From assembly GCA_022839625.1 (NCBI GenBank), contig JALHJL010000019.1, positions 1 through 55,192 on the forward strand: a DNA stretch of 55,192 bases, in the 5' to 3' direction. The translations under genes were made by a program, and so were the position numbers. Below the pieces are notes generated by a model. The model was not told where the DNA came from. It was given only the letters and a program-made list of their open reading frames with translations, and did no database searches. This document shows positions 25,661-33,274 of the stretch, piece after piece. This DNA comes from Phycisphaerales bacterium. GTDB taxonomy: Bacteria; Planctomycetota; Phycisphaerae; UBA1845; Fen-1342. Position 1 is the first letter of the stretch. Each line of letters opens with the position of its first letter.

Positions 25661-26257
25661 CTAGCTGCCCGGCGCGTAGCCCTCCAGCAGCAGCCGCCCC
25701 ACCGTTGAGAACAGGTGGGAGCGCTCGGCGTCGCTGACGAGTTCCAGCTCGCGGGCGATGTTCGCGACCGTTCCCAGGCCGACGACCGCCCAGGCCGCCG
25801 TGTGCGCCGCGGGCGCGGCGTGTCGCCCGCGCTGTGCCCGGTGGGCCGCGATCTGCTCTTCGACGAAACGCTGGAAACGCCGGTACATGTCCGCCAGGGC
25901 GGCCCGGATGTCGGGATCATCCGTCTCGTTCAGGCCGGCGAACACGATGCGATAGTGGCCGAACTCCCCGTGGTGCTGGGACTCGTAGGCCAAGAGGCGC
26001 TCGGCGGCGGTCGCCTGTTCCTGCCGGGCGAGCAGGCGGGCCCAGATCGCGACCGACTGGTCATAGACGTACCCGATCGCCGCAATGAACATCGCCTTCT
26101 TATCAGGCCATAGCCGGTACAGGATGTTCTCGCGAACCCCGCACCGCCGTGCCAGCTCCGCCGTGGTCGTGCGGCGGAACCCCAGTTCGGCGAAGGCGCG
26201 GGCCACGACCGGCAGCAGCTCGCGGCGTTTCTCGACGGTCTTGTTGGGCCTCGGCAT
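25661..26257 (-). CDS. TetR/AcrR-family transcriptional regulator
   Basis: The protein has 198 residues. The N-terminal helix-turn-helix is typical: VARAFAELGFRRTTTAELA, then RCGVRENILYRLWPDKKAMF (residues about 18-57). The C-terminal ligand-binding half is helical and gives no hint of the ligand. Its promoter at 26305-26333 directly abuts a palindrome, GTAAG-N6-CTTAC, that recurs before the adjacent lipoprotein gene. This strongly suggests autoregulation and repression of that gene. The position directly downstream of rplL is where rpoB usually lies. Confidence 0.93.
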   Translation of the reverse strand: MPRPNKTVEKRRELLPVVARAFAELGFRRTTTAELARRCGVRENILYRLWPDKKAMFIAAIGYVYDQSVAIWARLLARQEQATAAERLLAYESQHHGEFGHYRIVFAGLNETDDPDIRAALADMYRRFQRFVEEQIAAHRAQRGRHAAPAAHTAAWAVVGLGTVANIARELELVSDAERSHLFSTVGRLLLEGYAPGS

Positions 26258-26288
26258 TCTTGCTTGTCCACGACACCCGGTCGGTTGA

Positions 26289-26304
26289 GTAAGTATCTGC
26301 TTAC
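26289..26304. promoter_or_regulatory. TetR operator candidate at the tetR promoter
   Basis: GTAAG, six bases, CTTAC, immediately downstream of the tetR -10 box. A bound dimer would block transcription initiation. See the matching site at 25625-25640. Confidence 0.75.
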
Positions 26305-26333
26305 AGTATTACGCGCAAAAGCATGGTTGTCAA
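26305..26333 (-). promoter_or_regulatory. Promoter for tetR
   Basis: On the minus strand TTGACA (26328-26333), a 17-base spacer and AATACT (26305-26310). The -35 is perfect and the -10 matches 4/6. It is about 48 bases upstream of the tetR start. Confidence 0.65.
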
Positions 26334-26496
26334 GCGGGGGAGAGAAATTTGTGCGCGTCCGATTCCCGCGTCCGCCGCGAAGATGAGCGGGGCTTGGCTC
26401 CGGGCCGCCGGGCGACTCGGTGCCAAGCCCCTTTCTTCCGCCACGCGCACGGACCGCCGGTCGGCCGGGTTGCCGCCGGAGCGGGCCCGCGGGTGG

Positions 26497-26925
26497 TTAC
26501 TGAATCTCGACGGTCGCGCCCGCGGCCTCCAATTCCTTCTTCCACTTCTCGACGTCTTCCTTGCTGGCAGCTTCGAGCAGCGGCTTGGGGGCTTCGTCGA
26601 CCAGGGCTTTGGCTTCCTTCAGGCCCAGGTCGGCGCGGGCGGCGCGGACCACCTTGATGACCGGCAGCTTCTTGTCACCGGCGCTCTTGAGGATGAGCGT
26701 GAACTCCGTCTTCTCTTCCGCGGCGGCGGCCCCTGCCGCGGCGCCCCCGGCACCCGGCACGGCAGCCATGGTGACGCCGCCCCCGGCCGCCGGCTCAATG
26801 CCGTGTGCCTCTTTCAGGTAGTCCACGAGTTCTTTGGCCTGGATCAGGGTCAGGCCCGCGATCTTGTCGCCGATCTCTCGGATCGGTGCGCTGAATTCCT
26901 GGGTTGCGGCCGGTGCTTCCGCCAT
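26497..26925 (-). CDS. rplL: 50S ribosomal protein L7/L12
   Basis: The protein has 142 residues, slightly longer than usual because of the N-terminal leader and the Ala/Gly-rich hinge (residues about 45-70). The C-terminal domain is canonical: EEKTEFTLILKSAGDKKLPVIK, then LGLKEAKALVDEAPKPL and EDVEKWKKELEAAGATVEIQ. It forms the stalk that recruits translation factors. It is the last gene of the ribosomal run here, separated from rplJ by about 200 bases containing an AT-rich inverted repeat, and it is followed by tetR, not rpoB. Confidence 0.97.
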   Translation of the reverse strand: MAEAPAATQEFSAPIREIGDKIAGLTLIQAKELVDYLKEAHGIEPAAGGGVTMAAVPGAGGAAAGAAAAEEKTEFTLILKSAGDKKLPVIKVVRAARADLGLKEAKALVDEAPKPLLEAASKEDVEKWKKELEAAGATVEIQ

Positions 26926-27034
26926 GACTGGTCACTCCGTGCTACACGTCCTCGAGTGCCCTGATAGCTGGGACCCCGCTGGTCTCATTTAATCCGCGTT
27001 GCGGAGCAGTCAGGGGCGTCGAAAAAGTCCAATT

Positions 27035-27123
27035 CAGAATTGAGGATTAAGAATTCGGGACCAGAGCACACCTCTCGCGTCCGGTCGCCATCTGCAGCAA
27101 TCCCTTCTTCATTCTCAATTCAG
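27035..27123. repeat. AT-rich inverted repeat between rplJ and rplL
   Basis: The arms 27035-27053 and 27105-27123 pair at 16 of 19 positions and are far richer in A+T than the genes on either side. The RNA could fold between rplJ and rplL. It may be a dispersed repeat or a processing or attenuation signal. Confidence 0.6.
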
Positions 27124-27128
27124 CGTTC

Positions 27129-27677
27129 TTAGTTCGTGTTCTCACTCTTCTCCAGCTTCTCAATCAGCGCTTTGACGCAGGCCGCCACCTTGCCCCCGGG
27201 GGCCAGCGCGGCGCTGGCGATGAGCCCGCCGGGCGTCAGGATGAGCAGTGCGATCCGAGCGTGGAGGTCGCGCTTGCTGGGCATCTTCGCGAGGTCCTTG
27301 ACGCGCGCCTCGTCGAGGTACTCACCCTCCAGGATTGCGCCGCGGACCCGCAGCCCGATCCGCTGCTTCGTTTGCAGCTTGGGCAACCAGTCCTCGAGTA
27401 TTCGCGCCACGTCGATCGCCGATTCGCCGCCGGTCACGAGGGCCGCGGGCCCGGTCAGCGCCGCCGCCAGCTTGGCCAGCGGCCGGCCCTGGCAGGCGCG
27501 CTGCAGCAGCGTCGTCTTCACAACTTCCATGCGCATCTGGCGCGCCCGCAGGTCGCGGCGAAACGCGTTCGTGGTAGTGCCGTCGACGCCGACCATCTCT
27601 ACCCAGACCGCGTTCGTCGCGTCGCCGTAGCGGGCGGCCAACTCGCGGGTGAGCGTTTCCTTCACCGGTTTGCTCAT
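27129..27677 (-). CDS. rplJ: 50S ribosomal protein L10
   Basis: The protein has 182 residues. It shows the family pattern: an N-terminal RNA-binding domain with LRARQMRMEVVKTTLLQRA, and a hydrophobic C-terminal helix region for L7/L12 dimers ending KALIEKLEKSENTN. It anchors the L7/L12 stalk to 23S rRNA. It starts just downstream of rplA, with only six bases between the stop of rplA and its start. It lacks the classic downstream rpoBC neighbours. Confidence 0.96.
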   Translation of the reverse strand: MSKPVKETLTRELAARYGDATNAVWVEMVGVDGTTTNAFRRDLRARQMRMEVVKTTLLQRACQGRPLAKLAAALTGPAALVTGGESAIDVARILEDWLPKLQTKQRIGLRVRGAILEGEYLDEARVKDLAKMPSKRDLHARIALLILTPGGLIASAALAPGGKVAACVKALIEKLEKSENTN

Positions 27678-27683
27678 GCGCGC

Positions 27684-28379
27684 TTACTCCGTCACCGTCG
27701 CCGACACTTCCAACTGCACCGACGGCGTCATCGTCCCACTGAGGCAGACCTTCTTGATGTACTGCCCCTTGGCCGCCGCCGGCCGTATCCGGCGGATGTG
27801 CTCCAAGAAGGCCGTCACATTGGCCTTCAGGTCTTCGTCCGAGAAGCTGAGTTTGCCGACCACCGCGTGCAGGTTGCCGCCCGCGTCGTTGCGGAACTCC
27901 ACCTTGCCGGCGGAGTACTCCTTGACCGCCGTGACGATGTCCGGCGTGACCGTGCCGCTCTTGGGCGAGGGCATCTTGCCCTGCGGCCCCAGCACGCGGC
28001 CGAGCTTGCCGACCTTGCCCATCAACGACGGGTGCGCGACGGCCACGTCGAATTCGCTCCAGCCCTTCTGCACCTTGTCCACCAGCTCATCCGCGCCGGC
28101 CTCGACCGCGCCGGCCTCCTTGGCGGCCGCGACGTCCGCCTCGTTGCAGAACGCGATGACCCGCTTGCTCACCCCAATGCCGCGGGGCAGGCTGATCGAA
28201 CCGCGCAGCATCTGGTCCGCCTGGCGCGGATCGATGCCCAGGTGGCACACCAGGTCGACCGTCTGGTCGAACTTGGTCTTGGAGAAGCTCTTGACGCGCT
28301 TGATCCCCTCGTCGATCGACAGCGGGGTCGAACTGGTCTTCTCGATGTCCTTCCGGTAACGCTTGCTGCGAAAACGCAT
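27684..28379 (-). CDS. rplA: 50S ribosomal protein L1
   Basis: The protein has 231 residues from the ATG at 28379 (MRFRSKRYRKDIEKTS), the family's usual length; the ORF extends 13 codons further but GGGAG precedes this ATG. Core blocks are present: GIGVSKRVIAFC, MGKVGKLGRVLGPQGKMPSPKSGTVT and VEFRNDAGGNLHAVVGK. It forms the L1 stalk and in many bacteria represses its own operon. The spacer to rplK contains a perfect 17-bp inverted repeat. Confidence 0.97.
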   Translation of the reverse strand: MRFRSKRYRKDIEKTSSTPLSIDEGIKRVKSFSKTKFDQTVDLVCHLGIDPRQADQMLRGSISLPRGIGVSKRVIAFCNEADVAAAKEAGAVEAGADELVDKVQKGWSEFDVAVAHPSLMGKVGKLGRVLGPQGKMPSPKSGTVTPDIVTAVKEYSAGKVEFRNDAGGNLHAVVGKLSFSDEDLKANVTAFLEHIRRIRPAAAKGQYIKKVCLSGTMTPSVQLEVSATVTE

Positions 28380-28427
28380 CGCAAAGCTCCCACTATCTTC
28401 GGCCCGTGGTACGGCCAACAGGTTGTC

Positions 28428-28461
28428 GTGCTAACGTGCGAACGTGAAAAAGTGAAAAGGG
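28428..28461. repeat. GTGAAAA-type dispersed repeat, copy A
   Basis: This 34-base segment matches 48751-48784 at 29 of 34 positions. It overlaps the left arm of the inverted repeat at 28442-28491. Confidence 0.55.
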
Positions 28462-28491
28462 AAGAGCCCGCACATTTTCACTTTTTCACGT
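28442..28491. repeat. Perfect inverted repeat between rplK and rplA
   Basis: The arms 28442-28458 and 28475-28491 are perfectly complementary over 17 bases, AT-rich, with a 16-base loop. In the mRNA it would form a hairpin between rplK and rplA. The sequence is shared with a repeat elsewhere, so it is probably a mobile palindrome rather than the L1 autoregulatory site. Confidence 0.75.
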
Positions 28492-28524
28492 CTTCACCTT
28501 GTCACATCCGCGCGATCTCGGATT

Positions 28525-28974
28525 TCAATCGACGATCTCAATGCCCATGCTCCGCGCCGTGCCCGCGACAATCCGCATCGCGGCGTCAATGTCGAATGCG
28601 TTCAAGTCTTTCGCCTTGGTCTCGGCGATCTTGCGCACGTCCGCCTGCGTCACGCGGCCGACCTTGTTGCGGTTCGGCTCCGCAGCCCCCTTCTCCACGA
28701 TCGCCAGCGCAGGGTCCAGCGGCTTGGCGGCCTTCATCAGCAGCACCGCGGCGGGCGGACTCTTGACCACGAACTCAAAGCTCTTGTCCTTGTACACCGT
28801 GATCTCGACCGGGCAGGTGATGCCGTCCATGTGCTTCGTGCGCTCGTTGAACTGCGACACGAACTGCCCGATGTTCACGCCGTGCTGGCCCAGCGCGGGC
28901 CCGATCGGCGGCGCCGGCGTGGCCTTTCCGCCCGGGGCCTGGACCTTGATTTTCGCGATTACGGCCTTAGCCAT
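28525..28974 (-). CDS. rplK: 50S ribosomal protein L11
   Basis: The protein has 149 residues, standard length. It shows PAPPIGPALGQHGVNIGQFV at the N-terminal domain and the rRNA-binding C-terminal domain NKVGRVTQADVRKIAETKAKDLNA. It binds the GTPase-associated region of 23S rRNA. The ATG at 28974 follows GGAG. It lies about 105 bases downstream of nusG. Confidence 0.97.
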   Translation of the reverse strand: MAKAVIAKIKVQAPGGKATPAPPIGPALGQHGVNIGQFVSQFNERTKHMDGITCPVEITVYKDKSFEFVVKSPPAAVLLMKAAKPLDPALAIVEKGAAEPNRNKVGRVTQADVRKIAETKAKDLNAFDIDAAMRIVAGTARSMGIEIVD

Positions 28975-29079
28975 GCTCCGTCCCTGCTTCTGCCAACGCG
29001 CGCCCTGGGACGCCAGGTCGCGCTGCGAACCCGCTATTCTAGCACAATACGACCGCTGCTTCCAGAGGCCCGGACACTC

Positions 29080-29829
29080 CTAAAGCTGCTCCACCTGCCA
29101 ATACTCGATCTCGATCGGCGTGGCGCGGCCGAAGATCATCACGATGACGCGGACGGTGCCCTTCTGGGCGTTGATTTCGTCCACCGTGCCCTCGAAGTTC
29201 TCGAACGGGCCCTCGGTGATCTTTACCCGGTCGCCCTGCTTGAACGCCAGCGCCAGGCCCGGCGACTCTTCCGGCCGCACGGTGGCCGCCAGCATCTTCT
29301 CAACATCCGGCAGCGGCATGGGCGACGGCTTCCCGCCGGACCCGATGAAGTCGCCCACCCCGGTCGTTTCCTTGATGACGAACCACACGTTCTCGGGGAT
29401 GCGGCCGTCGCTGTCGGTCGCCATCTCGACGAACACGTAGCCGGGATAGAGCTTGCGGTGATAGACGCGCGAGCTGCCGCCCTTGATGCGTTTCTCGCGT
29501 TGGGTGGGCACCAGGATCCGCCCGACGCGCTCTTCGAGCTGCTCGATCTTGACTTTGCGCTCGAGCGCCTCGCGCACCTGGTCCTCTTTGTTGGACGCGA
29601 CCCGCAGGACATACCACCCCATGCCGGGACGCACGAGCTCCACCTTCTCCGGCTTCTCCGGTGCCGGGCGGGCATGCCCGGCGGGGGCGGCCGGCGCGGA
29701 CTCGGGTGCTTCCGTGTCCACGGGCCGATCCACGGCGTCCTCGGCCTGGGCCGCGGGGGCCAGTTCGGCGCTAGCAGATTGTTCATCGGGCACGGGGGTG
29801 ACCGCCTGTTCTTCCGTGGCAGCGCACAT
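29080..29829 (-). CDS. nusG: Transcription termination/antitermination factor NusG, N-terminally extended
   Basis: The protein has 249 residues against about 180 usually. The NGN domain starts near residue 70 (GMGWYVLRVASNKEDQVREA), continues through YPGYVFVEM, and the KOW domain holds GDRVKITEGPFENFEGTVDEI. The first 68 residues are an acidic Ala/Pro/Glu-rich extension not found in E. coli NusG. The ATG at 29829 overlaps the secE stop (TGATG), which implies translational coupling; a GTG one codon earlier is an alternative. NusG binds RNA polymerase and couples it to Rho or to the ribosome. Confidence 0.96.
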   Translation of the reverse strand: MCAATEEQAVTPVPDEQSASAELAPAAQAEDAVDRPVDTEAPESAPAAPAGHARPAPEKPEKVELVRPGMGWYVLRVASNKEDQVREALERKVKIEQLEERVGRILVPTQREKRIKGGSSRVYHRKLYPGYVFVEMATDSDGRIPENVWFVIKETTGVGDFIGSGGKPSPMPLPDVEKMLAATVRPEESPGLALAFKQGDRVKITEGPFENFEGTVDEINAQKGTVRVIVMIFGRATPIEIEYWQVEQL

Positions 29830-30371
29830 CACTGTCTTTCCATGCCGAATAGCTGGCTCATGACGTCAATCTTCAGGACGTCGATCCCGGCGAAGAAGAA
29901 GATGAAGAGCACGTCCACGACAAACAACATGAACGCGAGCGCCAGCACGGTCACGATCACGACCTTGGTGGCGCCCCAGACCTCCTTGCGCGTCGACCAG
30001 TTCACCTTCTTCATCTCGCCTTCGGTGGCAACCATGAAGTCGACCACGCTCGGGCTGCGGCCCACCACCCAGAAGATGAGCCAGGCCGCCGCAGCCAGCA
30101 CCACGACCGGGATGCCGGCCCGGATGAAGAAGTTGCGCTCCACGAACGCGAAGATCTGCATCCGTTCCCATACGAAGCCGGCCATGGCCACTGACAGCGC
30201 GCCCGCGCCGATGGCGGTTCCCCAGCGCACGTGGATACCCTGCCCCTGCTTCAGGACCAGGCGGGACGGACCGCCGCCGCGCTGCCGAACCGGCGTCGCA
30301 GGCGCCGCGGGAACGTGATCCGGTCGTGGCTCGGGATGCGTGTTCGGTTCTTCCTGGGCTTGATCTGCCAT
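29829..30371 (-). CDS. secE: Preprotein translocase subunit SecE, extended three-helix form
   Basis: The protein has 180 residues from the ATG at 30371 (AGGTGAG upstream). A Pro-rich cytoplasmic N-terminus is followed by two hydrophobic segments (about 60-80 and 88-108). The conserved SecE core comes next: VNWSTRKEVWGATKVVIVTV with a third transmembrane helix. Many bacteria have only that last helix. SecE clamps SecY in the translocon. The gene begins 12 bases past the tRNA-Trp gene, so it is likely released by tRNA processing, and its stop overlaps nusG. Confidence 0.94.
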   Translation of the reverse strand: MADQAQEEPNTHPEPRPDHVPAAPATPVRQRGGGPSRLVLKQGQGIHVRWGTAIGAGALSVAMAGFVWERMQIFAFVERNFFIRAGIPVVVLAAAAWLIFWVVGRSPSVVDFMVATEGEMKKVNWSTRKEVWGATKVVIVTVLALAFMLFVVDVLFIFFFAGIDVLKIDVMSQLFGMERQ

Positions 30372-30383
30372 AGTCTCACCTAC

Positions 30384-30457
30384 CAGGAGCGGAGGGACTC
30401 GAACCCCCAACCTGCTGATTTGGAATCAGCTGCTCTGCCAAATTGAGCTACGCTCCT
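30384..30457 (-). tRNA. tRNA-Trp (anticodon CCA)
   Basis: On the minus strand the cloverleaf is complete: acceptor AGGAGCG/CGCTCCT with discriminator G, D-arm GCTC...GAGC, anticodon stem GCTGA/TCAGC around TTCCAAA, and a T-arm with TTCGAGT. No CCA is encoded. It sits between rpmG and secE, as in many bacteria. Confidence 0.97.
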
Positions 30458-30470
30458 TTGCAGGGTCCGA

Positions 30471-30518
30471 GGGGCCAGGGGTCCAAGGGGGAAACGCAAC
30501 TCACGACCCCTGGGCCCC
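30471..30518. repeat. GC-rich inverted repeat between tRNA-Trp and rpmG
   Basis: The arms 30471-30483 and 30505-30518 pair fully except for one bulged base. The hairpin may define the 3' end of the rpmG message or aid tRNA processing. Confidence 0.55.
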
Positions 30519-30526
30519 GGGCCCAG

Positions 30527-30694
30527 TTACTTACGCTTGAGCTTGTGCACCGTGCGCTTGCGCAGGCGCGGACAGTATTTCTTAAGCTGGAGTTTGGGGA
30601 CGCCGCCGAGCACGTTCACCGTCGTCCGATAATTCAAGTCTCCGGTCTCGGTGCATTGCAGCCAGACCCACTCGCGTTTCTGCGCTTTGGCCAT
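30527..30694 (-). CDS. rpmG: 50S ribosomal protein L33
   Basis: The protein has 55 residues, the family's normal size. It reads MAKAQKREWVWLQCTETGDL, then NYRTTVNV and LKKYCPRLRKRTVHKLKRK. Only one Cys of each usual CxxC pair remains (C14 and C41), so zinc binding in the classic way is unlikely. The position between tuf and tRNA-Trp/secE is the usual one for bacterial rpmG. Confidence 0.95.
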   Translation of the reverse strand: MAKAQKREWVWLQCTETGDLNYRTTVNVLGGVPKLQLKKYCPRLRKRTVHKLKRK

Positions 30695-30784
30695 GCCAAG
30701 CCCTCAGTCTCCAGCCTCCCGCCATTCGCCACGCCAAGCGACCAGAGCCGTCCTGGCGCATGGCTGATCGGCGATGGCCGGCGG

Positions 30785-32017
30785 CTACTCCAGAATCTTC
30801 GTCACCACGCCCGAGCCGACCGTTCGCCCGCCTTCGCGAATGGCGAAGCGCAGCCCTTCTTCCATCGCGATGGGGTTGATGATCTCCACCTTCATTTGGA
30901 TATAGTCGCCGGGCATACACATCTCGGCCTTGCCGCCGTCGCGAGACTGCATCTCCTGAATCTCGCCCGTGACGTCCGTCGTGCGGAAGTAGAACTGCGG
31001 GCGATACTTCGGGAAGAACGGCGTGTGTCGGCCGCCTTCGTCCTTCGTCAACACGTACACCTCGCCGAGGAACTTGGTGTGCGGCGTGATGCTGCCGGGC
31101 TTGGCGAGCACCTGGCCGCGCTCCAGCTCGTGCTTCTCGACGCCGCGCAGCAGCAGCCCGACGTTGTCGCCCGGGATGCCCTGGTCGAGGGTCTTGTTGA
31201 ACATCTCGACGCCGGTGACGACGGTCTTGCGGCCCTTCTCGGCGTGCAGGCCGATGACCTCGACTTCCTCGCCGACGCGCACGCAGCCGCGCTCGATGCG
31301 GCCGGTGCCGACCGTGCCGCGGCCCTTGATGCTGAACACGTCCTCGACGGGCATGAGGAAGGGCTTGTCCTGTTCGCGCTCCGGCTGGGGGATCGTGTCG
31401 TCGAGGGCGGCCATCAGGTCCATGATGGGCTTGAAGCCGGCCTCATTCTTGGTCAGGGCGGCCTGGAGGCATTCCGTGGCGGCGCCGCGCACGACGGGGA
31501 TGTTGTCGCCGTCGAACTCATACTTGCTCAGCAGCTCGCGGACTTCCATCTCCACCAGCTCGAGCAGCTCCGCATCATCGACCAGGTCGGTCTTGTTCAG
31601 GAAGACGACCAAGGCCGGGACGTTGACCTGCCGGGCCAGCAGCACGTGTTCGCGCGTTTGCGGCATCGGGCCGTCGGCGGCGCTGACCACCAGGATGGCC
31701 CCGTCCATCTGGGCCGCTCCGGTAATCATGTTCTTGATGTAGTCCGCGTGCCCGGGGCAGTCGATGTGGGCATAGTGCCGCTTGTCCGTCTCGTACTCCA
31801 CGTGCGCGGTCGCGATCGTCAGAATCTTGGTCGGGTCGCGGCGGCCGTCCTTCTCCGATGCCTTGGCAATTTCGTCGTACGACTTGTACGTGCCCAGCCC
31901 GCGGGCGGCCTGGACTGCCGTCATGGCAGCGGTCAGCGTGGTCTTGCCGTGGTCCACGTGCCCGATGGTCCCGACGTTCACGTGCGGTTTCGTTCGCTCA
32001 AATACGCCTTTCGCCAT
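30785..32017 (-). CDS. tuf: Translation elongation factor Tu
   Basis: The protein has 410 residues (about 395 in E. coli). The start MAKGVFERTKPHVNVGTIGH at 32017 follows GGAGAG; residues before it in the ORF are not EF-Tu. G1 GHVDHGKT, G3 DCPGHADY and G4 NKTD are all present. It carries aminoacyl-tRNA to the ribosome as the GTP-bound form. The gene follows tRNA-Thr in an operon whose promoter is at 32292-32319. Confidence 0.98.
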   Translation of the reverse strand: MAKGVFERTKPHVNVGTIGHVDHGKTTLTAAMTAVQAARGLGTYKSYDEIAKASEKDGRRDPTKILTIATAHVEYETDKRHYAHIDCPGHADYIKNMITGAAQMDGAILVVSAADGPMPQTREHVLLARQVNVPALVVFLNKTDLVDDAELLELVEMEVRELLSKYEFDGDNIPVVRGAATECLQAALTKNEAGFKPIMDLMAALDDTIPQPEREQDKPFLMPVEDVFSIKGRGTVGTGRIERGCVRVGEEVEVIGLHAEKGRKTVVTGVEMFNKTLDQGIPGDNVGLLLRGVEKHELERGQVLAKPGSITPHTKFLGEVYVLTKDEGGRHTPFFPKYRPQFYFRTTDVTGEIQEMQSRDGGKAEMCMPGDYIQMKVEIINPIAMEEGLRFAIREGGRTVGSGVVTKILE

Positions 32018-32144
32018 GGACGCTCTCCACTCGTCGCCCGGGGGGTCAACTGCCCGGTGTGGCCGGCTCTCGGCCACCTGTCCTTAGTACCACTCCGTCC
32101 TCATATCCGCGCCCGGCCCGGCAACCGACCCGTGGCGCCGCAAA

Positions 32145-32216
32145 AGCTGCTGATGGGGCTTGAACCCATGACCTCCTCCTTACCAAGGAGGCGCTCTACC
32201 ACTGAGCTACAGCAGC
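32145..32216 (-). tRNA. tRNA-Thr (anticodon GGT)
   Basis: On the minus strand: acceptor GCTGCTG/CAGCAGC with discriminator T, D-arm GCTC...GAGC, anticodon stem CCTCC/GGAGG around TTGGTAA, T-stem ATGGG/CCCAT. No CCA is encoded. It leads the tuf operon. Confidence 0.97.
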
Positions 32217-32291
32217 ATTGCCCGGCGGCGGACACTACTTACCGCGGGTACAGACCCGCCCACGGACCGGACCGGGAAGCCGGAACTCAGC

Positions 32292-32319
32292 ATTCTAAAC
32301 CCCTGGCACTGCTTGTCAA
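32292..32319 (-). promoter_or_regulatory. Promoter of the tRNA-Thr/tuf/secE/nusG/ribosomal operon
   Basis: On the minus strand TTGACA (32314-32319), a 16-base spacer and TAGAAT (32292-32297), preceded by an AT-rich stretch. It is one of the best sigma-70-type promoters in the window, 75 bases upstream of tRNA-Thr. Confidence 0.8.
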
Positions 32320-32563
32320 AAGGAAAAATATGGCGGCCCGACCCATTCTGACGTAATCTACGAACCGCCCCAGGCCGGGACCCGGCCGCAAACCGCCGCC
32401 GGATTGCCGCTGCCCCCCGGCGGCGGCCGGCGCGGGCTGATGAAAACGCCCCGGAATCCCACCCGGCCGCCCCTGGCACCGGCCCACGACGCAAAAAGGC
32501 CGGTGGCCGGGGCGGAGGCTGCGGCGCGTCGGGCCCCGGACGGACCGGCCATCGGAGACGGCC

Positions 32564-33094
32564 ATGCCCACTGGCGACCGACCCTCACTCGCCGAACTGC
32601 CCCAACGTGTCCGCGAGGGCCTGGCGGAGCTACCGGCCCGCTGGCGGCGGTGGCGGGAGGGATTACGCGACGATCCGGCCCGGCTGTGGTACTCCCCGGT
32701 CGTCCGGATTGCGGCCTTGATTGTCCTCGCAATCTGCGGGCTGCTCGTCGCGCATTGGCTGGCGCAGAGCCTGGTACCCGGCGGGCCGGTGTCGCATCTC
32801 GAAGAAGGTACCCGCTGGGCCACGCTCTACGTCTCGTGCACGAACCCGGCGTGCCGGGCGCACTACAGCACGCAGCAGGCCAGGGACTTCAAGGCCTGGC
32901 CGCTGAAGTGTGAGAAGTGCGAGCAGGAGACGGTCTATCGCGCGACGCGCTGCGCCGAGTGCCGTCGCTGGTACGCCGTCCCGCCCGACGGCCCGCAGGG
33001 CTGCCCATTCTGTGCCGAGAAGGCCGCCCAAAAGCCGAAGGAGACGCCCCGCGCGCCGAGCAAGAAGTCGGATGACGCAGAAGATCCCTGGTAG
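32564..33094 (+). CDS. Membrane protein with zinc-ribbon tail
   Basis: The protein has 176 residues from the ATG at 32564 (GGAGA five bases upstream). A basic, Arg-rich N-terminus (1-47) precedes one transmembrane helix at about 48-68 (IAALIVLAICGLLVAHWLA). The rest contains CEKCEQ, CAECRRW and CPFC pairs, which suggest one or two zinc ribbons, and ends in a Lys/Pro-rich tail. It is transcribed divergently from the tuf operon. No family with a known function was recognised. It resembles the zinc-ribbon membrane protein at 22958-23962 in general design only. Confidence 0.75.
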   Translation: MPTGDRPSLAELPQRVREGLAELPARWRRWREGLRDDPARLWYSPVVRIAALIVLAICGLLVAHWLAQSLVPGGPVSHLEEGTRWATLYVSCTNPACRAHYSTQQARDFKAWPLKCEKCEQETVYRATRCAECRRWYAVPPDGPQGCPFCAEKAAQKPKETPRAPSKKSDDAEDPW

Positions 33095-33134
33095 GCTCGG
33101 CCGTCTGCGGCGTGAAGCGAGTCGCCTGTAGCGA

Positions 33135-33162
33135 CCTGCCCGCCGTGGCGGGCGGCCGACGT
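33135..33162. repeat. Dispersed CCTGCCCGCC repeat core, copy 1
   Basis: This 28-base core matches 39243-39270 at 25 of 28 positions. It is palindromic at its centre (CCCGCC/GGCGGG) and lies between two genes, preceded by GTAGCG as in the other copy. Confidence 0.6.
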
Positions 33163-33274
33163 GGAACGCGGCAAACACCTGGAAATTCTACGTCCGCCGC
33201 GGCGGCCGGCCACTACGCTCGTTGTTCGACGGCACGAGCGCCAATGCACCACGTGCCGACTGCGAACAGCCTCC

